Assembly: GCA_905373195.1 (NCBI GenBank)
Contig: CAJPSG010000045.1
Coordinates: forward strand, 1 to 7,394
From: Kingella oralis
GTDB lineage: Bacteria; Pseudomonadota; Gammaproteobacteria; Burkholderiales; Neisseriaceae
Direction: 5' to 3'
Length of the DNA: 7,394 nucleotides
The notes beneath the pieces are model-generated. The model did no database searches. It was given only the letters and a program-made list of their open reading frames with translations, and was not told the origin of the DNA. A program made the position numbers and the translations under genes. Below, piece after piece: positions 1-6,075 of this stretch; the stretch's first letter is position 1, and each line of letters opens with the position of its first letter.

Positions 1-1682
1 GCGCGGCAAGCGTGGAGGCTTCATCGGGGGTAAGTTTGAGCTTTAAAGGCGTGGAAATCAACGCGCGCACCTTCCGCGAATACCCTTTTGGCGCATTGAC
101 CGCGCATTTTTTGGGCTATATCGGGCGCATCAGCGATAAAGACATGGAAAAACTGGTGGACAATAAGCGCGAAACCGCCTATCGCGGCACCACCCACATC
201 GGCAAATCGGGCTTGGAGGCGTATTACGAAGAGCAGCTACACGGCGCACCGGGTTATCAAGAAGTGGAAAAAGATGCGGCGGGCAATATTGTGCGCGTGA
301 TTCGTTCCGACCCCTCGCAAACGGGGCAAACGCTGCGTTTGGCGATGGACATTCGTTTGCAAAAAGAAGCCGACCGCTTGATGGGCAACCGCCGTGGCGC
401 GCTGGTGGCGATAGACCCGCAAACAGGCGGCGTGTTGGCGTTTGTTTCCAAGCCTAATTTTGACCCCAATGTGTTTATTGACGGCATTGACAGCGACACT
501 TGGAAATCGCTCAACGAAAACTGGCAACGCCCGCTAATCAACCGCGTAACCCAAGGGGTGTATCCCCCCGGTTCAACCTTTAAGCCGTTTATGGCGATGA
601 CGCTGCTGGAAAGCGGCAAAATTGGGCAGGGCACATACGTTCCCGCGCCGGGCGCATGGAACATTCCGGGGAGCAAGCACCAATTTCGCGATGCGGCGCG
701 GGGCGGGCATGGCTCGGTTACGCTGCTGCGGGCAATTCAAGTGTCATCTGATACTTTTTTCTATCGCTTGGGCTATGAATTGGGGATAGAAAAAGCCTTT
801 CCTTATCTGGCTTCGTTTGGCTTTGGCGAGCGCACAGGCATTGATTTACCGGGCGAATATCGCGGCATTTTGCCCAGCCCCGCTTGGAAGGCAAAACGCT
901 GGGCAAAAGGCACGGAAAAGCAGAAACGTTGGAATCCCGCCGAGATGGTGCCGGTGAGCATCGGGCAGGGCTACAACACCTACACGCCGCTGCAAATGGC
1001 GCACGCCACCGCCACGCTGGCAAATAATGGCACGGTTTTTCGCCCGCATTTGGTAAAAGAGCTGCTTGACCATGAAAATCAACAAATTACCGTGATAGAC
1101 CCCAAGCCCGAGCGCGTGTTGCCGTATAAACAAAGCAATTTCAATTATGTGAAACGTGGGATGCAACTGGTGTTGCAAAGCGGCGGCACAGCGGCAAAAA
1201 TTGGCGCAGGCTTGCGCTACACCATGGGCGGCAAAACAGGCACGGCGCAAGTGGTGCAAATTGCGCAGGGCAAAAGCTACAACGCCGCCGCGCTGCGCGT
1301 GCAACACCGCGACCACGCTTGGTTTATCGCCTTTGCGCCTGTGGACAAGCCGCAAATTGCCGTGGCGGTGATTTTGGAAAACGCAGGCTGGGGCGTGAAT
1401 GCTGCGCCGCTTGCTCGCCATTTGATTGATTATTATCTGTTGCAATTAAAACAAGACAAAGTGAGCAAGGAAATCACAGGCGCGCGTCGCACCGCCAATC
1501 CTTTGCTGCAACTTTCCGCGCCCATGCAGAAACAGAAAAATAATGTTCAGGCTGTCTTTGAAGCCGTGGAGCAAGAAAAGGCGGCGCGGGCTAATCCCAG
1601 TTTTCAGGCTGCTTCTGCGTCTGCGGTTGCTTCTGCCCCTGCGGCTGTTTCTGCTTCTGCGCCACCCGCCAAGAGACCGTAA
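1..1682 (+). CDS. mrdA: Penicillin-binding protein 2 (peptidoglycan D,D-transpeptidase), 5' end missing
   Basis: Class B PBP that cross-links new peptidoglycan during lateral wall growth, anchored in the inner membrane and acting in the periplasm with RodA. The frame is open from base 3, so the GTG at 12 is not the real start. Counting from that GTG, the dimerisation-domain sequence GKSGLEAYYE is at about residues 64-73. The catalytic STFK box (nucleophile Ser) is at 188-191, SSD at 245-247 takes the place of the SxN motif, and KTG is at 408-410. SxD in place of SxN is, to my knowledge, usual in the PBP2 branch. E. coli PBP2 has its catalytic Ser near residue 330, so roughly 140 N-terminal residues, including the membrane anchor, lie outside the window. 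After about residue 490 comes a variable tail ending in a low-complexity Ala/Ser/Pro stretch. rodA follows 2 bases after the stop, which identifies this as MrdA and not the division enzyme FtsI/PenA. Confidence 0.95.
   Translation, partial: AASVEASSGVSLSFKGVEINARTFREYPFGALTAHFLGYIGRISDKDMEKLVDNKRETAYRGTTHIGKSGLEAYYEEQLHGAPGYQEVEKDAAGNIVRVIRSDPSQTGQTLRLAMDIRLQKEADRLMGNRRGALVAIDPQTGGVLAFVSKPNFDPNVFIDGIDSDTWKSLNENWQRPLINRVTQGVYPPGSTFKPFMAMTLLESGKIGQGTYVPAPGAWNIPGSKHQFRDAARGGHGSVTLLRAIQVSSDTFFYRLGYELGIEKAFPYLASFGFGERTGIDLPGEYRGILPSPAWKAKRWAKGTEKQKRWNPAEMVPVSIGQGYNTYTPLQMAHATATLANNGTVFRPHLVKELLDHENQQITVIDPKPERVLPYKQSNFNYVKRGMQLVLQSGGTAAKIGAGLRYTMGGKTGTAQVVQIAQGKSYNAAALRVQHRDHAWFIAFAPVDKPQIAVAVILENAGWGVNAAPLARHLIDYYLLQLKQDKVSKEITGARRTANPLLQLSAPMQKQKNNVQAVFEAVEQEKAARANPSFQAASASAVASAPAAVSASAPPAKRP
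1611..1670 (+). repeat. Low-complexity GCTTCTGC-rich stretch encoding the PBP2 Ala/Ser tail
   Basis: The last 20 or so codons of mrdA are built from irregular copies of GCTTCTGC and GTTTCTGC/GCGTCTGC-like octamers, giving an Ala/Ser/Pro/Val tail after the folded transpeptidase domain. It begins directly at a near-match to the uptake word (1603-1614). Such repeats can vary in copy number by slippage. All units seen here keep the frame. Confidence 0.55.
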
Positions 1683-1684
1683 TC

Positions 1685-2809
1685 ATGCAAGAACACAACG
1701 ATAATCTGTTGATTAAAGCCAAACGCCTATTTTGGAATCCGCTTGACCCGTGGCTGTTTTACGCCATGCTGGCTGTGTATTTGATGAGTATGTTTTTGCT
1801 TTACTCCGCCGATGGGCAAGACATCGGACGGCTGGAAAACAAAACCCTGCACACCATTTTGGGCATGGGGCTGCTGCTGATTTTTGCGCGGATTCGCCCT
1901 AATATTTTGAGCAATTTCGCTCTGCCGATTTATGTGCTGGGCGTGGTGTTGCTGCTGGGCGTGCATTTTTTTGGCATCACGGTAAACGGCTCGACGCGCT
2001 GGCTCAACCTCGGCTTTGTGCGCTTGCAGCCCTCTGAAATCATGAAAATTGGGCTGCCGATGACGGTGGCGTGGTTTTTCCAACGCTATGAAAACAATCT
2101 TTCGTGGTTTCACTATCTTGCCGCGCTGGCGATTATCGCCGTACCTGTTGCGCTGATTTTGAAGCAGCCCGATTTAGGCACTGCCACGCTGATTATGGCT
2201 TCGGGCTTGTTTGTGATTTTCTTTGCGGGGCTGCCGTGGAAAGCCTTGCTTGCCTCCATCATCGCCTTTGCCGCCGCGCTGCCTGTGATGTGGAATTATG
2301 GTATGCACGATTACCAAAAGCAGCGCGTGCTTACCCTGCTTGACCCCTCCAAAGACCCGCTGGGCGCGGGCTATCATATTTTGCAATCCATGATTGCCAT
2401 CGGCTCGGGCGGTGTGTGGGGCAAGGGTTGGCTCAACGGTACGCAAACGCATCTGGACTACATCCCCGAATCCACCACCGACTTTATCTTTGCCGTGTAT
2501 GGCGAAGAATTTGGCTTAATCGGCAATATTTTGTTGTTGATTGTGTATTTGGTGATACTCGGGCGCGGCTTGGTGATTGCGGGGCAGGCGAAAACGCTTT
2601 ACAACCGCACGCTGGCGGGCGCGCTAACGATGACTTTTTTCTGCTACGCCTTTGTGAACATGGGCATGGTAAGCGGCATCCTGCCTGTGGTGGGCGTGCC
2701 GCTGCCCTTGGTGAGCTATGGCGGCACGGCAACGCTGTCGATTATGTTTATTTTGGCGCTGCTGATGGGGATAGCAAATCAGAATCGGAAGAAACAGAAT
2801 GGGCGATAG
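1685..2809 (+). CDS. rodA: RodA, SEDS-family peptidoglycan glycosyltransferase
   Basis: Polytopic inner-membrane enzyme that polymerises glycan strands from lipid II in the elongasome, paired with PBP2 encoded just upstream. The 374 residues match the family size (E. coli RodA 370). Visible SEDS signatures are NGSTRWLNLG at 101-110 with LQPSEIMK at 114-121, KQPDLGTA at 160-167, the loop PESTTDFIFA at 261-270, and GVPLPLVSYGG at 337-347. Asp266 in that loop aligns with the essential catalytic Asp262 of E. coli RodA. About ten hydrophobic segments are seen. The ATG sits 2 bases after the mrdA stop, with a weak AAGAGA 8 bases upstream, so translational coupling is likely. The TAG stop supplies the first two bases of an uptake word that starts a hairpin. 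FtsW is the main alternative, but its partner would be FtsI; mrdA adjacency favours RodA. Confidence 0.96.
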   Translation: MQEHNDNLLIKAKRLFWNPLDPWLFYAMLAVYLMSMFLLYSADGQDIGRLENKTLHTILGMGLLLIFARIRPNILSNFALPIYVLGVVLLLGVHFFGITVNGSTRWLNLGFVRLQPSEIMKIGLPMTVAWFFQRYENNLSWFHYLAALAIIAVPVALILKQPDLGTATLIMASGLFVIFFAGLPWKALLASIIAFAAALPVMWNYGMHDYQKQRVLTLLDPSKDPLGAGYHILQSMIAIGSGGVWGKGWLNGTQTHLDYIPESTTDFIFAVYGEEFGLIGNILLLIVYLVILGRGLVIAGQAKTLYNRTLAGALTMTFFCYAFVNMGMVSGILPVVGVPLPLVSYGGTATLSIMFILALLMGIANQNRKKQNGR

Positions 2810-2848
2810 GCAGCCTGAAATGGGGTTGAATGGTGTTTCAGGCTGCCT
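2808..2848 (+). terminator. Inverted uptake-word pair after rodA, probable transcription terminator
   Basis: AGGCAGCCTGAAA at 2808-2820 is followed by its exact reverse complement at 2836-2848, giving a perfect 13-bp stem with a 15-base loop. The exact 12-mers are at 2808-2819 and 2837-2848. The left arm overlaps the rodA TAG stop. Paired uptake words behind genes are widely regarded as terminators in Neisseriaceae, but no T-run follows, so a canonical intrinsic terminator is not shown. A second 7-bp pairing (GGGTTGA 2823-2829 with TCAACCC 2848-2854) would compete with or remodel this fold. Confidence 0.6.
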
Positions 2849-2858
2849 CAACCCTTTG

Positions 2859-2870
2859 ATGCAGCCTGAA
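2859..2870 (+). repeat. Variant uptake word, ATGCAGCCTGAA
   Basis: The ten-base core GCAGCCTGAA is intact and the 5' dinucleotide is AT in place of AG, a single mismatch to the 12-mer. This parallels the AT- and AG-prefixed forms known for the Neisseria uptake word. It is the third copy within 63 bases of the rodA stop. Confidence 0.65.
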
Positions 2871-2877
2871 ATCTAAA

Positions 2878-2979
2878 ATGCAACAGCAACGGCTCATCGC
2901 CCAAATTGCCAAGCCGCACCCCAATCGTTTTAGCTTTGCCAAATGGCTTTTCAGGCTGCCTAATCAACGACACCAGTAG
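2878..2979 (+). other. Doubtful small ORF, 33 codons, basic peptide
   Basis: An ATG-to-TAG frame encodes a basic peptide starting MQQQRLIAQIAKPHPNRF; the uptake word at 2950-2961 is read in frame as FRLP. There is no Shine-Dalgarno sequence, and an uptake-word variant ends 7 bases before the ATG. I do not recognise a family. Coding status is uncertain; it could be a chance frame or the remnant of a gene. A loosely similar basic frame that also starts MQ behind an uptake word lies at 6076-6231. Confidence 0.2.
2950..2961 (-). repeat. DNA uptake sequence, single copy
   Basis: Exact AGGCAGCCTGAA on the - strand, unpaired with any neighbour at hairpin distance. It lies in the rodA-ratA intergenic region. 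Confidence 0.85.
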
Positions 2980-3031
2980 GGCGTACGCACCGTTTAGCCA
3001 TGTTTCATCGCGCATAAAGCATTAACCCTTA

Positions 3032-3068
3032 TTTTCAGGCTGCCTCCCCCTTTAAGGCAGCCTGAAAA
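3032..3068. terminator. Inverted uptake-word pair upstream of ratA
   Basis: Arms at 3032-3045 and 3055-3068 form a perfect 14-bp stem with a 9-base loop; the exact 12-mers are 3034-3045 and 3055-3066. The hairpin ends 23 bases before the ratA ATG, so it cannot terminate rodA any better than the pair at 2808-2848 already does. If transcription enters from upstream it would act as an attenuator or leader hairpin of ratA. No T-run follows on the + strand. Confidence 0.5.
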
Positions 3069-3091
3069 CCCACTCACAAACCCTCCTTACC

Positions 3092-3532
3092 ATGTCCGAA
3101 ATCCAAATCCACAAAACCGTCATCGTCCCCCACAGCGCCGCGCAAATGTATCAGCTGGTGGACAACGTTGAAGACTACCCCAAATTCCTGCCGTGGTATG
3201 GGCGCAGCGAAGTGCTTTACCGCAGCGACACCGAGCTCAAAGCCCGCCTACACATGGACTACATGGGCATCACCCAATCTTTCGCCACCTACAACCACAA
3301 CACCCCCAACCGCGAAATCCGCATGACCCTGCTGGAAGGCCCATTCAAATCCCTGCACGGCACATGGCAGTTTGACGACCTAGGCGATGACATCTGCCAA
3401 ATCACCTTCACCCTCAACTACGAACTCACAGGCATCCTCAGCCGCCTCATCGCCCCCGTGTTCAACAGCGTATCCAGCAAACTGGTGGACGCATTTGTGA
3501 AAGAAGCGAACCAACGCTATGGCAAACGCTAA
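3092..3532 (+). CDS. ratA: RatA-family START/COQ10-like protein
   Basis: Small single-domain protein of the polyketide cyclase / START-like superfamily. E. coli RatA was described as a toxin that binds the 50S subunit and blocks 70S assembly, while eukaryotic and other bacterial homologues (Coq10) bind coenzyme Q, so the physiological role is unsettled. At 146 residues it has family length. Visible hallmarks are the N-terminal strand with VPHSAAQMYQLV (residues 12-23), YPKFLPWY (29-36, matching the conserved YPxFLP motif), a GPFKxLxGxW motif in the middle, and a long C-terminal helix (about 114-143) of the form LxxxIAPVFNSVSSKLVDAF. The ATG has no Shine-Dalgarno sequence; the leader is C-rich. 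rnfH overlaps the last 14 bases, as expected for the conserved ratA-rnfH pair. Confidence 0.92.
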   Translation: MSEIQIHKTVIVPHSAAQMYQLVDNVEDYPKFLPWYGRSEVLYRSDTELKARLHMDYMGITQSFATYNHNTPNREIRMTLLEGPFKSLHGTWQFDDLGDDICQITFTLNYELTGILSRLIAPVFNSVSSKLVDAFVKEANQRYGKR

Positions 3533-3824
3533 CCTCATCACCATTGAAGTCGCCTACGGCACAGCCGAACAACAACGGCTCTACCGTTTCAGGCTGCCTG
3601 CCAACAGCACCGCCCGCCAAGCCGCCCTTGCCGCCCCCGTGCGTAACGACTTCCCCGAAGCCACGCCACACACTGCCCCGCTGGGCATCTTCGGCAAAGC
3701 CGTTAAAGACGACCATATTCTGCACGACGGCGATCGCGTAGAAATCTACCGCCCCTTGCAAGCCGACCCCAAAGAAGCACGGCGCAAACGCGCAGCGCAG
3801 AATAAGCCACCCAAGGCAGCCTGA
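3519..3824 (+). CDS. rnfH: RnfH family protein (UPF0125), also called RatB
   Basis: Ubiquitin-fold-like small protein of the RnfH family, named from linkage to the Rnf electron-transport complex; its molecular function is not established, and in E. coli RatB is not a proven antitoxin of RatA. The 101-residue length fits. The sequence shows ITIEVAYGTAEQQRLYRF near the N terminus, LGIFGKAVKDDHILHDGDRVEIYRPL in the C-terminal half (the conserved G-x-F-G-K and DGDRVEIYRPL elements), then a basic tail of about 15 residues. The start overlaps ratA by 14 bases in another frame, pointing to translational coupling. Two uptake words lie in the gene: 3588-3599 on the - strand, read as FRLP, and 3814-3825 on the + strand, whose TGA is the stop codon. 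Confidence 0.92.
   Translation: MANANLITIEVAYGTAEQQRLYRFRLPANSTARQAALAAPVRNDFPEATPHTAPLGIFGKAVKDDHILHDGDRVEIYRPLQADPKEARRKRAAQNKPPKAA
3588..3599 (-). repeat. DNA uptake sequence inside rnfH
   Basis: Exact 12-mer on the - strand, in frame within rnfH as the codons for Phe-Arg-Leu-Pro. It is near the N-terminal third of the protein, in a strand/loop position of the ubiquitin-like fold. Confidence 0.9.
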
Positions 3825-3825
3825 A
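3814..3825 (+). repeat. DNA uptake sequence supplying the rnfH stop codon
   Basis: Exact AGGCAGCCTGAA; its internal TGA (3822-3824) is the rnfH stop, so the last two residues (Ala-Ala) and the stop are all encoded by the uptake word. No inverted partner lies within hairpin distance. Confidence 0.9.
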
Positions 3826-3856
3826 AAACAGAGAATGACATTGCCATCTCCTTGCC

Positions 3857-3862
3857 AAAGGA
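3857..3862 (+). promoter_or_regulatory. Ribosome binding site of the small frameshifted ORF
   Basis: AAAGGA lies 8 bases before the ATG at 3871. It is one of the two best Shine-Dalgarno matches in the window (with panC) and fixes the start at 3871 over the in-frame ATG at 3835. Confidence 0.6.
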
Positions 3863-3870
3863 TTAAGCAA

Positions 3871-4010
3871 ATGAATTTTTTTTCAGCATTATTTGATTCA
3901 ATCGTGGACTTTATTGTTGATTTGAAGGCAGAAAAAATCAACTTAAAACGTTCGCTTTGGTTTGTCTCATCACGCTCATTGGATTTCTGTTTTACTTATG
4001 GATGGATTAA
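3871..4010 (+). pseudogene. Small single-span membrane protein ORF with an apparent one-base frameshift
   Basis: The first frame starts at a well-placed ATG and reads MNFFSALFDSIVDFIVDLKA, an amphipathic, acidic/hydrophobic start. It then loses coding character after about codon 22. In the -1 frame, bases about 3939-4010 read QLKTFALVCLITLIGFLFY followed by LWMD and TAA, a convincing transmembrane helix with a basic residue before it and an acidic end. Joining the two frames at the A6 run (3932-3937) or the A4 run (3945-3948) gives a 46-residue single-span protein. The region is about one third GC, far below its neighbours, which suggests a different origin. The likely cause is loss of one A (or a sequencing error); a T8 run lies just after the start codon (3876-3883). 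Family unknown; no function is proposed. Confidence 0.5.
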
Positions 4011-4047
4011 ACAGCGCAGTAATCCATGCTTTATGCCCACACCCCAT

Positions 4048-4059
4048 TTCAGGCTGCCT
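4048..4059 (-). repeat. DNA uptake sequence, left arm of a wide inverted pair
   Basis: Exact 12-mer on the - strand. Its inverted partner is at 4148-4159, 88 bases away, too far for a simple terminator hairpin. Confidence 0.88.
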
Positions 4060-4099
4060 CTCCCGCAAAAATCCCCCACACAACCCCGCCGCAAAACGG

Positions 4100-4105
4100 T
4101 AAAAT
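4100..4105 (+). promoter_or_regulatory. Candidate -10 element for ppiD
   Basis: TAAAAT matches the sigma-70 -10 box in 5 of 6 positions and lies about 90 bases before the ppiD ATG, between the two inverted uptake words. The -35 position is poor (CACACA at 17-base spacing). This is the best promoter-like hexamer I found in the stretch, but the support is weak. Confidence 0.25.
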
Positions 4106-4147
4106 CCCGCCTTTTTCAAGCCCGCCCAGCCGTTTATCGCAACCCAA

Positions 4148-4159
4148 AGGCAGCCTGAA
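4148..4159 (+). repeat. DNA uptake sequence upstream of ppiD
   Basis: Exact 12-mer on the + strand, ending 34 bases before the ppiD start codon, in its probable 5' leader. Confidence 0.88.
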
Positions 4160-4193
4160 AACCCCGTTCAACCTCAACTCAACCCCAAACATC

Positions 4194-6029
4194 ATGTTCC
4201 ATTCAGTCAATAAATTCCGCACCCCCGTAACCATCCTGCTATCGCTGATTGCCGTGTCTTTTGTGGGCTACGGCTTTGTGTCGCTGCAAGGCGTGTCCCG
4301 CGACAATGGCTACATCGTCAAAATTGGCGACCAAGTCATCACCCGCTACGCGCTAGACCAAGCCGTGCAAAACACCGAAGCCGCAGGCGGGCAAGCCAGC
4401 CGCGAAGCCGTGTTCCAAACCCTGCTGCAACGCGCCTATTTGATGGAAGGTGCCAAACAGCTCGGCATTGTGGTCAGCGATGAGCAAATCAAACAAATCA
4501 TCGTGGACGACACCAGATTTCACGATGCCAACGGCAAATTTGATGCCAAGCTGTTCCAAAACTATCTCATCAACGCGCGCCAAAGCGAACAATCGTTTAT
4601 GCAAATGTGGCGCGAAAACCTGACTGTCGCTGCGCTGTTGCAAACCCTAAACAGCAACGCCGTGTCTGATTTCCAAGCGCAGCAAGCCATCAACGCCGCG
4701 TTTGCCCCCCGCGCCACCCGCGCCTATGTGTTAAACCCGCAAGCCTTTGCCGATAAGGTGAAAGTGGACGATGCCGCGCTGAAAAAATACTACGAAGCCC
4801 ACAAAAAAGACTTCCTGCTGCAACAAGGCGCAAAGTTTGAATACATCGTCTTGTCGCCCAAAGACATCGCCAGCAAACAAAGCGTGAGCGATGCCGAAAT
4901 TGAAGCCGCCTACAACGCCAACAAAGGCAGCCTGAAACCCACGCGCCGCGTGTCGCATATCTTAATTGAAGCGCCCAAATCCGCCGATGCCGCCACGCGC
5001 AAAAAAGCCCGCGCCGAAGCCGAAAAAATCGCTGCCGAAGCCAAAGCCCACCCCGAGCAGTTTGCCGAAATCGCCAAACGCAGCTCGCAAGACGTGGGCA
5101 GCGCAGCCAATGGCGGCGACTTGGGCGAGATTGCGCAAAATGGCAAAGTGGGCAGCAAAGCCTTGGAAGACGCGGCGTTTGCGTTAAACAAAGGCGAAGT
5201 GAGCGGCGTGGTGGAAAGCGATTTTGGCTACCACATCTTGCGCGTAACCGACATTGCCGATGTGTCGCTGGCGGCGCAAAAAGACAGCATCCGCAGCAGC
5301 TTGCAAGCCAAAAAAGCGCAGCAGGAATACAACAAACAGCGCGAAGCATTGAGCGAAGCCGTGTTCAACGCGCGCGACAAATTGCAGCCTGCCGCGCAAA
5401 AATTTGGCTTAACCGTGCAAACGCAAAACGAGTGGATCACCCGCGCCAACGCAGGCAGCCTGAAAATCCCCGCCGCCGTGGTGGATGCCTTGCTATCGGG
5501 CGATGTGTTCAGCAAAAAACTTAACTCCGCCGCCATCAATGTGGACGGCGAAACATGGTTTATCCGCCCCACCGAAACCCGCGCCGAAAGCACCGAAACC
5601 TTTGAGCAAGCCAAATCGCGCGTGGAAGAACGCTTTAAACTCGCTGAAAGCCGTCGCCTTGCGCTGGAATACGCCAAAAATCTGCAAAAAGAATTGGCAG
5701 CGGGCAATAACCCTGCGGTGGCATGGTCGCCCGTGGTGCAAGTTGAGCCGCTAAAAATGCGCCAAGTGTTAAGCGACGATGCCTACCTTGCCTTTATGCA
5801 AGCCGTCCCCAAAAACGGCAAACCTGCCTACACCGTGCTGGATTTGCCCGCTGAGCCGCAGTTGGTGGAAGTGCAATCCATCCAAACCATTAACAGCCCC
5901 GAAGCCCTTGCCAACGCCAAGCGGCAACTGGCGCAAGAAATGGGCGAAAACCTGATTCAAAGTTATCTTGAATCGCTGGCGGCAACGGTTAAAACCGAGC
6001 AGGGGATAGAGAAAGTGTCGGGCGAGTAA
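4194..6029 (+). CDS. ppiD: PpiD-like membrane-anchored periplasmic chaperone / peptidyl-prolyl isomerase
   Basis: Periplasmic folding factor tethered to the inner membrane near the Sec translocon; helps newly exported envelope proteins. The ATG at 4194 gives 611 residues, close to E. coli PpiD (623), and the typical start MFHSVNKFRTP, a short cytoplasmic segment before one membrane helix (about 12-31). A SurA-like N-terminal chaperone region follows (about 35-190), including the LLQRAYLMEGAKQLGI helix (77-92). A parvulin rotamase domain spans about 250-352, with RRVSHILIEAP (251-261), GGDLG (307-311) and FGYHILRV (344-351). The C-terminal part completes the chaperone module. An upstream in-frame ATG at 4026 would add 56 residues before the anchor and is rejected. 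There is no Shine-Dalgarno sequence before 4194. Two exact uptake words are in the coding sequence, each read as Gly-Ser-Leu-Lys. SurA is less likely because it has a cleaved signal peptide and usually two rotamase domains. Confidence 0.9.
   Translation: MFHSVNKFRTPVTILLSLIAVSFVGYGFVSLQGVSRDNGYIVKIGDQVITRYALDQAVQNTEAAGGQASREAVFQTLLQRAYLMEGAKQLGIVVSDEQIKQIIVDDTRFHDANGKFDAKLFQNYLINARQSEQSFMQMWRENLTVAALLQTLNSNAVSDFQAQQAINAAFAPRATRAYVLNPQAFADKVKVDDAALKKYYEAHKKDFLLQQGAKFEYIVLSPKDIASKQSVSDAEIEAAYNANKGSLKPTRRVSHILIEAPKSADAATRKKARAEAEKIAAEAKAHPEQFAEIAKRSSQDVGSAANGGDLGEIAQNGKVGSKALEDAAFALNKGEVSGVVESDFGYHILRVTDIADVSLAAQKDSIRSSLQAKKAQQEYNKQREALSEAVFNARDKLQPAAQKFGLTVQTQNEWITRANAGSLKIPAAVVDALLSGDVFSKKLNSAAINVDGETWFIRPTETRAESTETFEQAKSRVEERFKLAESRRLALEYAKNLQKELAAGNNPAVAWSPVVQVEPLKMRQVLSDDAYLAFMQAVPKNGKPAYTVLDLPAEPQLVEVQSIQTINSPEALANAKRQLAQEMGENLIQSYLESLAATVKTEQGIEKVSGE
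4925..4936 (+). repeat. DNA uptake sequence inside ppiD (first)
   Basis: Exact 12-mer read as Gly-Ser-Leu-Lys at residues 245-248 of PpiD, in the linker just before the rotamase domain. Confidence 0.9.
5453..5464 (+). repeat. DNA uptake sequence inside ppiD (second)
   Basis: Exact 12-mer read as Gly-Ser-Leu-Lys at residues 421-424 of PpiD, in the region after the rotamase domain; same frame and same tetrapeptide as the first copy. Confidence 0.9.
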
Positions 6030-6040
6030 TCGCCATCCTG

Positions 6041-6075
6041 TTTCAGGCTGCCTTAATGGATGAGGCAGCCTGAAA
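6041..6075 (+). terminator. Inverted uptake-word pair after ppiD, probable terminator
   Basis: Arms at 6041-6053 and 6063-6075 form a perfect 13-bp stem with a 9-base loop, starting 11 bases after the ppiD stop. Exact 12-mers are 6042-6053 (- strand) and 6063-6074 (+ strand). Position and symmetry suit a terminator, though no T-run follows. Confidence 0.65.

Noticed and set aside
846..1445. A 199-codon - strand frame opposite mrdA
   Set aside because: It lies wholly opposite conserved PBP2 motifs, is rich in His/Arg/Ala as antisense shadows are, and matches no family I recognise.
3092..3824. ratA-rnfH as a classical toxin-antitoxin module
   Set aside because: The pair is a conserved housekeeping neighbourhood in many proteobacteria; RnfH is not an established antitoxin and nothing here shows autoregulation or mobility.
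3835..4158. A 107-codon + strand frame covering the small AT-rich ORF and two uptake words
   Set aside because: The first ATG lacks a ribosome binding site, the protein loses coding character after about residue 34, and its C-terminal half reads through intergenic DNA and both uptake words. The real start is 3871 and the natural ending is in the -1 frame.
4026..4193. Upstream in-frame start for ppiD adding 56 residues
   Set aside because: The extension translates intergenic DNA with two uptake words, is Pro-rich, and would bury the membrane anchor inside the protein; the start at 4194 gives the family-typical N terminus.
4690..5349. A 219-codon - strand frame opposite ppiD
   Set aside because: Cys/Arg-rich shadow of the PpiD rotamase region; no ribosome binding site and no domain.
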